Part shown: positions 22,801-35,123 of the stretch, in pieces
How positions within the stretch are numbered: the stretch's first letter is position 1
How the letters are laid out: each line of letters begins with the position of its first letter
NCBI RefSeq assembly: GCF_024763615.1
Contig: NC_077222.1
Coordinates: 72,726,001 to 72,790,000 of the forward strand
Direction: 5' to 3'
DNA length: 64,000 nt
DNA from: Phlebotomus papatasi
Taxonomy: Eukaryota; Arthropoda; Insecta; Diptera; Psychodidae
Notes under the pieces: model-generated
What the model was told of the DNA's origin: nothing
Databases searched by the model: none
Seen by the model: only the letters and a program-made list of their open reading frames with translations
Position numbers and translations under genes: made by a program

Positions 22801-25800
22801 GATTGTTCTATATAATAGCATCAAAACAGCATGTTGTGAAAATAGATTTGTTTTTCTTATACACTGCATCATACTGAGAGTCAATGTCTTCAGTTAAATT
22901 ATACACGGTATATCTTGAGTTATTGACGATCATACATATGATTGTGTAACAGCGAATACATGAATTATTAAGAGATCTTTTATTACAGTAAAGTGCAAAG
23001 TTTTATTCACATTTTATTTACTAATTTGAAAAAAAAAACAGAAACATTTAATAAAACGCGCAATTAATTTTTCTTTAAATTAATTGCATGTATAAATGTG
23101 GATAAATATTATTTTTAAGTACTTTTGTTATACATAAATTTTACTTAACACTTAATAATAATAAATTATATGGACTTATATAATATTTCGTTAAAATGCA
23201 GAATATATAGTAAATTTTGCATGAGTTTACTAGGACATTTGGCGAGCCAATAAAAATAGTTTTTCTAATCATTCAAAATAAAAGAATTTTTTAAATATAC
23301 AATTATAAGTTTAAAAAAAACAAATAATAATCCGAAACCAACTTATAGTAGCTGGAATTTTCATTTGGCTTACTTTGAGTTGAATCAGAGAAATCTAAAT
23401 TAGCCTTTCCCTAAATTTTTAAACAAAAAATAAGATTTATTTGCATCAAAACCAAGTTCAATACGTTTATTAAATCGCAATAACTATTTTCAAATTCATT
23501 CTACAAGATCGGTTCATAGTCAAAATGTTGGAAGATGTGTTATCAACGTAAATATTAAACAAATATTTGCAATATGCAAATAAAACGGTTTTGGATAAAT
23601 CATTTCAGTGCAAATAGGCATCCGAATTGCTATCAGAAAAGGTTATTTTACAAAATCTATCCCCATGTAGGTACACTACATAAACAAATGGTATTGTAAT
23701 GTTTTAATGTATCGTTCCAATTTTGGAATATTTTCTGTTAATCTAAGATGTGTGTCTGATAGCGTTAATAGATATTTTTTAACTAATTTGTTAATTCCAA
23801 ATGATCGATGGCTCAGAATTAACCTATAGAACACTTCGCAAATGACAAATTTTACAAAAGAACAACATTAAGATGAGCTTTTACATGCTTTATAAATGAT
23901 TTTAATGTGTAGAAAACCTATAATTTCGGGAATAATTAACTTTTGGGTATAATATTCACAGGAAATGTAGAGAGTATCAAGACGTACAAAAAAAGTAAAA
24001 TAATGAATTTTATAAAATTTCGAGTTGTCCGAGAGATATTCTAAGCTATCGATCTCCAATACTTCTAGTATAGTTCTAATGGGTTTTGTAATTCGAACGT
24101 TATTCCTATTAGAACAACATTTAATACTACAAAGTTGACTCCTAGTTCTATAAAGATTTTTTTCTGTATTAATACAAAAGTAACTTACGAATTAACGGGT
24201 ACCTTCGATTATCTTAATCGTCACAGAAGAGTTAATGCTCGCTTTTAGTTAATTTAAAGCAAACAATTTTGCGCATGGCTGTATTTGAGTAATCTCAAGA
24301 TATACTGCGTACATTAATCTATTCACTTTTTTTTCTTTCTTTTCAAAACGAAATATTTCATCATCATGTGCACAACTGATGTGGGAAGATCAAAAACAGC
24401 TTCATTTACTTTTCCACGTGTTTAATGAATCAAAGGTGAATAAATACCACGTACAAATCACATCCAAATTGCATTAAATTGTAATATACACCGGATTTGT
24501 TTTTTAAACATGAAAATATTGTTGTACCTTTGTAATAATGTATACAACCAACGGAGCATTGTGCCTTTATACCGAAATTATTTACACTTTCATGACAATG
24601 TAATTGCCTTCCTTTGATAAATAAATTATGTCGAAAAGAAAATACAGTCGTATTAATTTCATTTATGATCGCTTTGAGGTGCAACAACTCTGATAGGTAT
24701 ATATATATACACATATTTCAATTAACTGTTAATAATGTATTTCACATACGAGTGTATTATATTTTTACGATTTGAGATTTCTGTTAATTGCATATAGGTA
24801 GAGTATATGAAGAACCCCGACATTTGGAAGTGAAACGATCAAGATAGTCACATTAGAGGTATATCTTGTACCTACAATTAAAATTTAATTAAGAAAAGTT
24901 ATTATTACGAGAGACGGAAATTCCGATAGCATTGTCAATATGTCTATTATTCCAGTTGATATCTTTCACTCCGTGGCAACATATATTGTACAAGTGATGA
25001 CACATACTGGAAGTTATTTATGTGAAAAAGTGATTCCCAACAGTATTGTCTTTTCCTTCAAAAAATAAGTTCAATGATATTGAATATGGCATTATGCATT
25101 CAGTGGGAATATACAGTTTTCTTTGCTTCTTTTCAGAATACCATATTGTCAATGCAAAATGAATGAAAAGTCCACACAGAAATTCCATTTCCATAAGTCA
25201 ATAAACAATATATATTTCAATAATTTAACCTTTCGATAAATAATAATACAGATTGATGATCGATTTATAAGTGTTTGCAAACAATGCTTCATCATCATTT
25301 TACTTTTAGAGATATCTTAAAGTTGTGAGTGGTATAAGTATGTGAAGATGCATAGATTCTCATAGTCATATCTTTCAGCAACATGCTATATATGATGGGT
25401 TTATACTCCTGAAGAAGCTCAATTTTATTAGCATGATCACTAGCCATATCGACGAACGTGATCACCAAGTATACTTAAGATTTTCAATATTACATTAAAT
25501 ACTCATGTATCGACTATATGTATATTAACCATCCAACTTTGTTTCTCCAACATTATTGGTCATCAACAACAAAACAGCTGTACCACGCCAAATTGGTAAC
25601 ATGATGATCATTGTCTTTGATCATTCTTATGGGATTATTACTTTCTAACTGTACTTCAGCGGATTGATCACAATTGAAGTGTCTTTTTTATCACCTTCCC
25701 GGACATGTTCTAATTCTTGTTGTATACAGAAAAAATGTGTTGAGTGTTCAAATTGAATAAACAACTTCACGAACTATTTGACATGATCTTCATATTGATC

Positions 25801-28800
25801 TTCATATTTTCTACACCTTCTTACAGAGTTTTTTTTTTACAAATATTTCTTCGTCAATCATACACGGCACATACTTTTCTTCAGTATTATTTACCTTAGT
25901 GGTGTGAATTTTACATTATACTGAGAATGTTATTAAATCTTTCATGGAATCGTGATCTCTGTTTCTCTCAAATCAATCTTTAACATGGTATATCCAGTTA
26001 TTAATTTTATTCAACTTAATATTAAGGTATATCCTCCACGTACACCATGTCAACAATATCATCCGATATAAGATCAATCTGCAATCAGTTCTGATTCATG
26101 TTTTAATCACTAAATCCATTCACTTGCACGTGAGTAAATAATAATGTGAAGAGTATATCCAATAAAATTCCCACAGTCTTGATCAGTTGGTTGTTGTCTC
26201 CCAAGATTTAATGGATTTACGTCGCGATCTCGTTCTTCTATCCCACTTTTTTTTCCTTCATACTAACAATTTATCTATTCACTATGTATCACTTTTTCTC
26301 TTTTAATACCACCTGAATGATTTTTTTCTCCCTTTTGAAATCAATTCCTTGACTTATCTCATCCATCTTACCAGTGTCTCAATTATTAATTTGTATTTAT
26401 TTTTATGTCACTATTTCAGGGTATTAACTGTCATGTAATTGCTTAGAAGACATTTAAAATTCTTGGCAGAACTTCTATACTCAATATTGCCTATTTTTTA
26501 CTTCCTTGCTATCTTTTTATATTTCTTCTACACAGCATATGTTGGGAACCATTGGAACATTTACAACATAAAAATTCTGTCCTCATTCCACGGAAAAAAT
26601 CTTGGTTAAATTTCTAAACAAACTGCTTCAAGTGTGGAAAAATCTTGGCATGATTGCACGTTAGATCATCTTGAGGCGATATAGAAAAATGCGTTGGAAT
26701 ATCTCAGGATTATTTGAGTCATAATGAACACATAATCCCTACTGATGAATATCCGGTATTATATATTAGCTCCCCTGCCATGTTGGTAATCTATTAATTT
26801 TTCTCTGTATTTTATTTTTTAGATTTTTCTTATTTTTTTTCAAAATTTTCTTTTTCTGATGATATATATTAATTGTGACTGCATAGTAATTCAACAATCA
26901 CCAAGAAACACCACAATTGTTGATGGTGTAAAAGATCTCACATTCCTAAGATTTCATTTTGATTAATCGTCTTTTATATTGGCTTTCATAATGCGGAGGT
27001 GTTTGGTGGCTAACCACAATAATATCACACCAATTTCAACTCATATTGAAGTTGTATTTTATAGCCATCCTATCGATTTATTTCGACATATAAATTCTTA
27101 TACAACTTTTCACTTATGAGAATCTCTTCGTTACATTGCCTTCCACAATACTCTGGAAACATGCTCAAAACACCCACTCGAAAATCTTGCAAGATTCCAT
27201 GTAACATATTGCAGATGAATTATCCTCCAATTGTCATTCAAATCATTTCCAATTATTGTCCGGTCACATCGTCTAATTATGTCATATTTCACTTTCTGAT
27301 TCTCTCAGTAGGTATATTGACTTTTTTTTAATATCACATATCTTCTTTGAGCCATGCTGCAATTTTAATGATACCATTGAAAATCCGTATGCAAAGAACG
27401 CGATGTATATATTTTTTTTTAACTCATTCTCCCATGTTGTCTCATCCTATCTAGAGAGACAAAAGAGTCATAAAATCTACATACGTAAGCTCAATATGGA
27501 AACACAATTCCATTTAGAAAATGCTACAAAGCTACAATGAAAAGGAAACCGCGCCATTTACTTTATTTCTTTCATTTCATTTGACTGTCAATATTTGCTG
27601 AAAGAGTAGATCATCAAAAGCGCACTGAATTTCAATATTAGATGTATGGTTAGTATCCTCCTCCAACTCTTATTATAGTTCACATACATTCCTTCTCTAT
27701 GGAGTGCACAGAACAGTACAACGAACATATTGCAAAATACAAAGAAAAAGCAATGATTTTCGGAAAAATTTCTCATAACAAAAATTTTGAAATGATTTGC
27801 TGTTATTGAAATTTCTTTCTAAATTTGAAAAAAAAAACAAACCAAAGAATAGTATTGAAAAGACTAAAGAGGATTTACCTAAGGTTCTAGTAACGACCAA
27901 AAAGATCGTTTTTGAAATGAAGATATTATGATATCCAATGAGCAAAACTCCTATTTCAATTTATGAGAGTAAAATTTAAATTAACCCGTCCACTAAAGAA
28001 TAGGTCACGTTGGGCTTTAGAACTTGAAACTGAAAGAGGAATTATTTTCTTCAAATTTTTTTACAAGCAAATTATTCCTGAGGAACTCAAGGGCCAAAAT
28101 AGATTGCGACTGATCTTTAAGAATATTTGACAGGGTTAGATGAAGATAATTTATGCAAATGACTTCTAACCAATAACCCTAAAAAATTACGTGTTTGATC
28201 GGGTAACTTTAAAAATAAAACTTGTGAAATAATTATTCAAAAAACGGATAATATACATATTATTGCTTGAATTCCACGTAGAAAGAACTAATATAACGTA
28301 AGTTCGGGTGACTGTCTCTTTTTGTTGCTATTTTTCAAGTTTATAAAAATACATAGTTAATTCAATACTTAATTCAACTTTTGCTTTTCAGTTGTTAATC
28401 CTCTGGAGGAGTGACAATTTTCGATATTACGAAACCAGGCTCTTAAAAGTGGATCACAAACTTCCCTTATCCAATAATCTTAATTATTGTTATTCATAGA
28501 TTCAGGGGCGTGGCCTAAACTTCTCGTGAACACAAATTTAAGATAAGTCAAGGAATTCTAAAAAAAAAATAATGTAATGATTTTCAGTGGTACATTTGCA
28601 ATTGCAAATTTATGTAAAGAATCACATGTAATGTTCTCACTAAAATTTTAACATTGTACACTACATGTTAAATATTTTAAATAACTTTATGAACAATTTA
28701 CTCATTTTTTATGAAGATTGTATAGAAGATGGTGACCAAGGACATTTTTTTTTTAGCAAACCAGAGAGGTGATCCACATTAAAAGACTGGTATTGAAGAA

Positions 28801-31390
28801 GACAAGTCATTGTGTTGATCAAAAAAGTGTCATATATGACTGGAATACCAAAAATGTTTTCAATTCATTTAGCGAGTTTCAACACATTACACAGTGATCA
28901 TATGAGTCATTTGAATGTGAAAAGGAGCGCATGGAGACATGAAAAGTGAAGAAGAAAAAAAGATAGAAATATAATGAGAAGTGACATGACCGCAGAATGT
29001 TCATCTGTCATCATCTATTCAAATTAGTCTCATTAATTTGACTTGACACACAACACTAACTTTTCCTTCGAGAATTCCATCTCCTTCGCATTCTTTCAAG
29101 ATGCACACGGCAGCATCCAAAGATCTCTCTTTTCTGCTCTTAACTCTCTAGCCTTAGAAGATGAGATGTATAATATTATTATCCACGCACAGTGATCATT
29201 TGCCATTATGTGCTCATCAATTATCTCGCTCAAAATGTTAATTTACAATTTATGTCTATGGACGCCTCTCGCATTAATTTGCCCATTTAATTGTAAAGAC
29301 AGTAAGCAAAAAAAATATCGTTGAACTATTTGATGAAGATCACTATTTTCTCTATAATGGATCACATTAAGTTAAATGTGTTTGCAATTAAGATGGCCAT
29401 AGTGTCATCATGGCGCCACTAAACACTCAATATCCTTAATTGTCCCTCACTGTCTATATAATCCATGAGACAAAGCAACGAGATATGCCGCGTGCTATAG
29501 AAGAAAAGTATCCTCATCATCATTTTTCACCTGAAATATGTGCAAAACACATAAATAAACTAACAACATTAATCGTACCGCGCTATGTGAGTAATTCAGG
29601 TGGCCCCTTGTTGATTATACAGTGGAAGTAACAATCTTGGAAAACAAACACACATTACCAATAAAATGCAGAACGGACAGGGGTGAGTCTCCAGTATCAA
29701 ATGGTCTCTTTCCCCACAGCATATCGTTTTAAAGTTTACTCAAATGGCGATGGTTCATCTTAGATTATTGGGATTTATAGTGTCCTCTTTTGCAATCTTT
29801 AGTCCCGCGAGATCATCATTCCTTAAATTCCACATTTATGCATCACATACAGCATCCCATGGCGTGTACTCTCTTCCATGAAGAGCATTCGCGAGATGGG
29901 CAACCCACCACCGTGAAAAAGATCGTTCAAGTTGTGAGTAAAACAGAAGTGACAAAGATATAGTGTTGTGAATTTTAAGAACTTCCCTTCTATCTCTCAT
30001 TCTTTGTGCGAAACCTATTACAAAATATAGATTAGATTTGTGGAAGACAGTTCAATATATAGCTAAACTCTATATGGTATCAGTAGGTAGAATTGACCAT
30101 TAAAAAATACTCCTGGAATTTCTTCCATATACTTAAAAGACTCTATCGATGGAATACGTGAATCGTGCATGTCTTACAGAAATGTTAAATCCCAATGGGA
30201 TTAATTTTGTTAAAACAAATCACGTAATATTTAAGCGACACTCTCTAACTTGATGCCACGCAACGAACCAAAGAAGACAGCAAGATTGCGAAAAAAAAAG
30301 AAGACTTAAGACACCAAGAAGCCAAAGCACAACCACGTAGGAGATATGAAAGAACTTTCTGCAGTATTTTATATATACATACATTATATGAATACCTTAC
30401 AGCATTGATGAAACATTCTGCACACAATATTTGTGTTGTCTCTGTTATTTATAAAAAGACACATATTCCTCGATCGTTTGGGTTCACTGGACATGAGAAT
30501 TTTTCCCCACTTTTGCAAGAACACCTAACTGTGAATGCGGATTTCTGATGATGGGGCCATGCAGACATCCATCAAGTTCCAGCTGAGTGTAATAATGTGT
30601 ATCAGGGAGACGTGTTGTGTAAATTGAAAAATAAATCACATATGATGGCTTTTTAAATTTAATCGTGCACGCATACACCAAAATCCATCTTATGCAATAT
30701 CATAAAGTATTATTTGTAGCACAATTTATGCGTCAGACTCCTCCTATATAAGGCACTAAATCTCTTCTTTTTTTTTCTTGCCGTACTGCACTAATTTATT
30801 TTTAAATATATTTTTTTCTTTTATCCCACTGACCTCCCGAAAAGAAAACGGTAGCCAAAACATTTCGCAAAGTGCTCGAACTCACAAATTTGTTCATACC
30901 ATAAAGACTTATTTCACAATATTCTTTTTTTATGATTAAAGTTGTTCAACTGTCCAACAACTGCATAATGTGCAAACTGATTTAACAGATTTAAATCGAT
31001 TAATAAATCGCCTTAAACAGAATATTCTAGTAGGAACCTAATGATGAATGTGGTAAAAAATCAATTAGGGGCTTATATTTTTTTAAAGAATAATTGAAAT
31101 CCATAGAAATTAGAAGATTTTCAAATTTATAACAAGAACGAAAAGCACACTGCCAATAAGTTGAAATCCATTCCGGTGAGTTCAAAAATACACTCTACAG
31201 AAATATTTTACTTTCGACCTTGAACGACCTTGAAAAAGTATTATATATAAGTAAATTATTTGAAAACCGTTTACAGAATAAGAACAGCGAATCTATCTGG
31301 ACGACATCGAAATCCAAAAAAAATGTTTTTAATTAGTAAAAAAACAAGCTATGTTATTGATAGTAAAGTTAAGGTCGTGGGAAAACCCTA
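19867..31390. other. Long repeat-poor AT-rich region without recognisable genes
   Basis: About 11.5 kb in which I see no TIR elements, no SINEs and no convincing exons. This contrasts with the density to its left. The only simple repeat noted is a GA run at 22324-22338. Composition varies: 25.3-27 kb is pyrimidine-biased and contains many short conserved-looking words. It may be intergenic or intronic regulatory DNA, but that is only inference from the lack of transposons. Confidence 0.4.
22324..22338. repeat. GA microsatellite
   Basis: Seven to eight GA units. Confidence 0.85.
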
Positions 31391-31486
31391 AAACCTTTAA
31401 GGACGAGAGAAGATAACTTTAACTTTAGAAGATCACAGAAAAAAAGTTTTTGGGACACCGGGGTCCCTGTCATCTTTAAAGGGTTA
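31391..31486. mobile_element. Short MITE family D, copy 1
   Basis: The left end is AACCTTTAAGGACGA. The inverted right end is AACCCTTTAAAGATGAC. There is an inner hairpin around GGGACACCGGGGTCCC. It is the same family as 33301-33444. Confidence 0.65.
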
Positions 31487-33251
31487 AAAATCAAACAAAA
31501 ACCCCAAATCATTTTCTCTGATGGTTTTACTTTTTAACGACAGGGATAGGCGAAAGAACAAGCATTGTTGAATTTTTAGAAAAAAAATTATGTCTGTTGC
31601 AAAATTATCTCAAAATTACTTCAAAAGGGGTCTATACAAAAACATTGAAGTATCGAAAAATCAAGAGATTATTATACATTGCTCTCTCAGTAGAGTTCGA
31701 GCAATTAAACAAACGAGACAGTCATATATTTAAGAAAATCTCTCACATGTCCCATACAAAATAACTCTGACGAACAAATTTAGCCGACATTGTATAATAC
31801 TAAATGCACGTATTATTTTGAACAAATGTGACATATTATAATCCTCACATTAAACACGAATTTCTTTATTCAAGGCAATAAATCAATTCTTTTTTGTTTT
31901 GTCACGCATTCAAAATTAAATTTGGATTGTTGTACAAAAATTATACTCTTCCACTGTATGTGTATTGCTGCAATTTTTTACCTTATATAGAAGATGCAAT
32001 GTTAAACCACACCACAAGTAATTTTTCTGACAAGAATTAATTGTCAATTGCACAACTCACATATTAATTACCTCGGAGGCTAATAGAAATTAATATAAGT
32101 TGTCAGATCGCGCGCGGCAAAATTCTCAAAAGAATAGTTATGTTGAAAATTGATATATATACGTTGCCTATGGAAAATGTCTTGAAGACAAGAAATGTCG
32201 AAGAAGGTGACCCACAAGCAAATATCCGTTTTGTAGTTCTATTTACCCTCATTTTTTATTTCATTTTTTTCTATTTTTTTTTCTTTAACCAAATCTTTTT
32301 CAAGATGTATTGAGACCATTGCAAAGAAAAGCCTCATTGTTTTTCTTTTCCTTTAAATCAATCACGTCGCAAAAGCATAAAACTCCTTCAGTGTAACCTT
32401 TAATTGCATGTCAAAAGACAAAATATACTTTATCACTCTCCTAAAAACATGTTTTATTTATAGTGTATTGAAAATATTAATAGAGATTTATATGAAATAA
32501 ATGAAAGTCGACCAAAGACACGTCTTCCATATTTGTAACATCTCAATTATTAATCATTTTTGCAGAAGGTACAATTCACAGTAAACCAGTTCACTTTAAT
32601 GCAAGAAAACATACATATGTGATGTTTAAATGTATATAGTCAATGATATAAATAAAAATAATGATCATTTAATAATTTTCATTTCTCTACACAACTTATA
32701 GTATGAAACTATAAGATGAACAGAACGTACAACGGAGAGACACTTGGGTGGAACTCTCCTGACGTGAAATTCATACGATCGATCTTCATTTGATCGCAAC
32801 CCACTTTTCACATTGCAATGCGGTTTCCACATACATTAAATTGATCGCTGTGAGTATATTTGTTAATAAATTGCACTTTGCAATTACATAACTTGTGTGT
32901 AAGATGAAATAACTAGAAGAGATAAAAAAAATATTATTCCCATGGATCGATTTTTAAATTAAATAAAGAAAATTCAGCCATTAAAAAGAGGGGGCAAAGA
33001 CTCTTATACTTTTTTTTTACATTGATTGTATTACAAGAAAATATAAATTTCTCGAATTCGTATTTAGCGCATGAGATTTTATTGCTCACACAATAAAAGA
33101 GAGAAAAATATAAACCAATTCCTCGATTTTGCGTTACTACTTTATCTTAATCACCAAGGGTGCGTACTTTGGCATATATAATTTTGCGAATTTTGAAGTA
33201 AAATTACGTAAGATAATAGACGAAATAGACGCTAAACGACGTAAAGTGTTA

Positions 33252-33531
33252 TGGTGTCTACACACTAGAAGCAATTTTCGTCAAAAATTGCCTTTTTTTT
33301 AACCCTTTAAGGACGATTGGGTCACCCATGACCCAGAAATGAAATTTTTCCTACGGCTTTCTAAAGCTGTATTTTGCTATAAAAAGTTAGAAAAAATGAT
33401 TTTTTTCGACCCTCGATTTTTGACCTACTCGTCCTTAAAGGGTTAAAAAAGATCTGACGTTTCTGCTTATAGGAGAAATTTCCTTTAAAAATGCATATTT
33501 TAAAGAAATTTCTACTAGTGTGTAGAGGCCA
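33252..33531. mobile_element. TTA-target MITE family E, copy 1, interrupted by family D
   Basis: Left end TGGTGTCTACACACTAGAAG; inverted right end TGGCCTCTACACACTAGTAG. It is flanked by TTA at 33249-33251 and 33532-33534, a 3-bp duplication as in PIF/Harbinger-type elements. Subterminal CAATTTT(C/T)...AAAATTG is as in 40652 and 45078. The interior is interrupted by a second element at 33301-33444. Non-coding. Confidence 0.85.
33301..33444. mobile_element. Short MITE family D, copy 2, nested
   Basis: Left end AACCCTTTAAGGACGATTGG; inverted right end AACCCTTTAAGGACGAGTAG. It contains the hairpin GGGTCACCCATGACCC. It lies inside the family E element 33252-33531 and so inserted later. Confidence 0.85.
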
Positions 33532-33865
33532 TTATCGACTTTAATTTCTTCGGTAATTTGTTTTTTAGACGACGATTTCTGTCTATACATTGATGACTTC
33601 TTTTTTTATAAAATTATCTCATAAAATATGATTGAAAACAATCTAAATCTAAATTGAATTCCTATCAAAATAATTTGTGATAATTTTGTTTATTAAGGCT
33701 TAAACAGATGACTAAAATATTTGGGCTGATCAAATGTTTTGGCCCAAGCTTTTTTATAGCATGGTGCGGCCATGTTTTTAGGCAACTGTCAAGTGGAAGC
33801 TTTTTTATTGTTGACAAAAAAACTAATGTGATGGAAGGCGAATGAAAAATAAAAAGCGGTGAAAA

Positions 33866-34339
33866 ATAGCAGCGAGACGTGTTACACAATCAAGTGTGAA
33901 CTGGGCATCCTTGAGTGAGCGAGGATCAGCTGCCCAGCGTCCTAACCCAATTGCATTGCCTTCCAGTCCAAGGAGGACTGTTCAGGCCATTCCGGTGGCT
34001 GGGCTTGTGGATTCGTTCAACAGCAGTACGAAACCCTGGAGGTGCCCTATCCTGAGAACACCTTCACGTTTGAGGTGGAGAAACAGGAGGAAGATGTCAA
34101 GCAGGAGATTCAGGTGTTCAAGAGAGCGTTAGATGAGGGAATTGCTGAATACCAGAAGAGAATTGTTCAGCTCTGGTCTCTGTTGCTATTCGATCAGATG
34201 ACCATGGAAGACTTTCGCGATGCCTAATCTTGAGTTGGTCATTGATCCACTCAACAAGCTTACTTTCTAGCCACACAATCCCGAGGAGTAGCTTTGATAC
34301 AAGGCCAAGGATGCTCCAGCATCTTCCGGATGTCATTAA
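33866..34339 (+). pseudogene. ATPsynD: ATP synthase subunit d pseudogene
   Basis: In frame pieces the sequence follows insect ATP synthase subunit d, a peripheral-stalk protein of the mitochondrial F1Fo enzyme. The N-terminus ARRVTQSSVNWASLSERG is followed by a shifted IAFQSKED, then PVAGLVDSF. A frame change leads to QQYETLEVPYPENTFTFEVE, then AEYQKRIVQLWSLLLFDQMT and MEDFRDA. Another shift leads to NLELVIDPLNKLTF and PHNPEE. Damage seen: the start ATG is now ATA (33866); about 60 bp is missing before PVAGLVDSF; there are at least three frame changes; TAG replaces an expected Trp codon (34268-34270); two further stops follow PHNPEE; the terminal TAA is kept. No intron is visible, so a retrocopy is likely, but no poly(A) tail is seen. 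The parent gene is not in the window. Confidence 0.88.
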
Positions 34340-34548
34340 AGAACAGGAGCTTCCGCCCAGGTTGTGATTAGCTTGAACCGGCTACTTGCGAAAATTGTAA
34401 AATTTTTTGATCAGCTGGTGTGTCTATTAAAAATCTATTATTTTATAATATTTCTTTTATTTTCTCAAGATACCTGCTACATAGTTTTCTGCAGGATGAT
34501 CCACAGGGAAATTATGACAACCCTCAGCATTCCTACATTGCTCTCGGC

Positions 34549-34790
34549 TCATGCTATTATGCCTTTCTTGGCAATGGGATTGTCCACAATCTCATCGAAG
34601 GATTCCCTTTTTCTCATTCTCGGTCCTAGACATTCTGCACCAGTCGATCCCATGGATCCCATGTCGTTTTGTTCCTTCAGCTTGATGGCCTGCTGGATAT
34701 CCGGTGTCCTTGTGGATGTTATCGATGCAAGATTCGATGGCCTTCCTGCCGTACTCGTGGGCATTTTTCACTTATTTTTCTGAGACTTTT
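34549..34790 (-). pseudogene. Second captured coding fragment, family not recognised
   Basis: Two adjoining minus-strand frames have codons ending mostly in C or G, unlike the AT-rich surroundings. One reads HEYGRKAIESCIDNIHKDTG; after a one-base shift the other reads IQQAIKLKEQNDMGSMGS, then RESFDEIVDNPIAKKG and a stop. A frameshift within one former gene explains this best. An alternative is a single 71-codon frame from an ATG at 34764. The opposite strand also has a fairly long frame (DDPQGNYDNPQHSYIALGSC), so the coding strand is not fully certain. I do not recognise the protein. Confidence 0.45.
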
Positions 34791-35123
34791 CACTGATCAC
34801 TTTGCGTTTTCAAGATTTGTTTACAAAATAAAAAATAAAACCCCGCGCGCTATTGTTCAAATGTCAATTTTTATAGCAATACGACTCCGAATCTTCCGAA
34901 AATCGTTCCCGCCACGAAAATACTTCGCAGTTTATCCACATATGGCGCTCATCTTAGTTTTACTCATAAAATTTATAGCACGGGAAAATAAAAGCTCAAC
35001 ACTGTTGAGCTTTTTTTCTGAAGAAAGCTTCCAGTTTTGTCCTCTGGCAGCACGCGAAATAGTGTTTGATGGGCCAAAACATTTGATCAGCCCAAAAATT
35101 TTGGTCATTTGTTTAAGCCTTTA

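Larger units (their letters stand above)
33696..35120. mobile_element. Gene-fragment-carrying TIR element (Pack-type), 1,425 bp
   Basis: The left end AGGCTTAAACAGATGACTAA continues through TTTGGGCTGATCAAATGTTT and TGGCCCA. The right end is the inverse: AGGCTTAAACAAATGACCAA, then TTTGGGCTGATCAAATGTTT and TGGCCCA, about 52 bp in all with few mismatches. TTA flanks both sides (33693-33695 and 35121-35123). Between the ends there is no transposase. Instead there is a decayed ATP synthase subunit d sequence (+, 33866-34339) and a second broken coding fragment on the minus strand (34790-34549). The 3-bp TTA duplication fits PIF/Harbinger-type elements. The element is most simply a non-autonomous transposon that acquired host sequence. 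Confidence 0.85.

Noticed and set aside
29664..29684. Tiny candidate start exon ATGCAGAACGGACAGGG followed by GTGAGT on the plus strand
   Set aside because: Good start context and donor, but only five to six codons, with no supporting downstream exon; too short to support.
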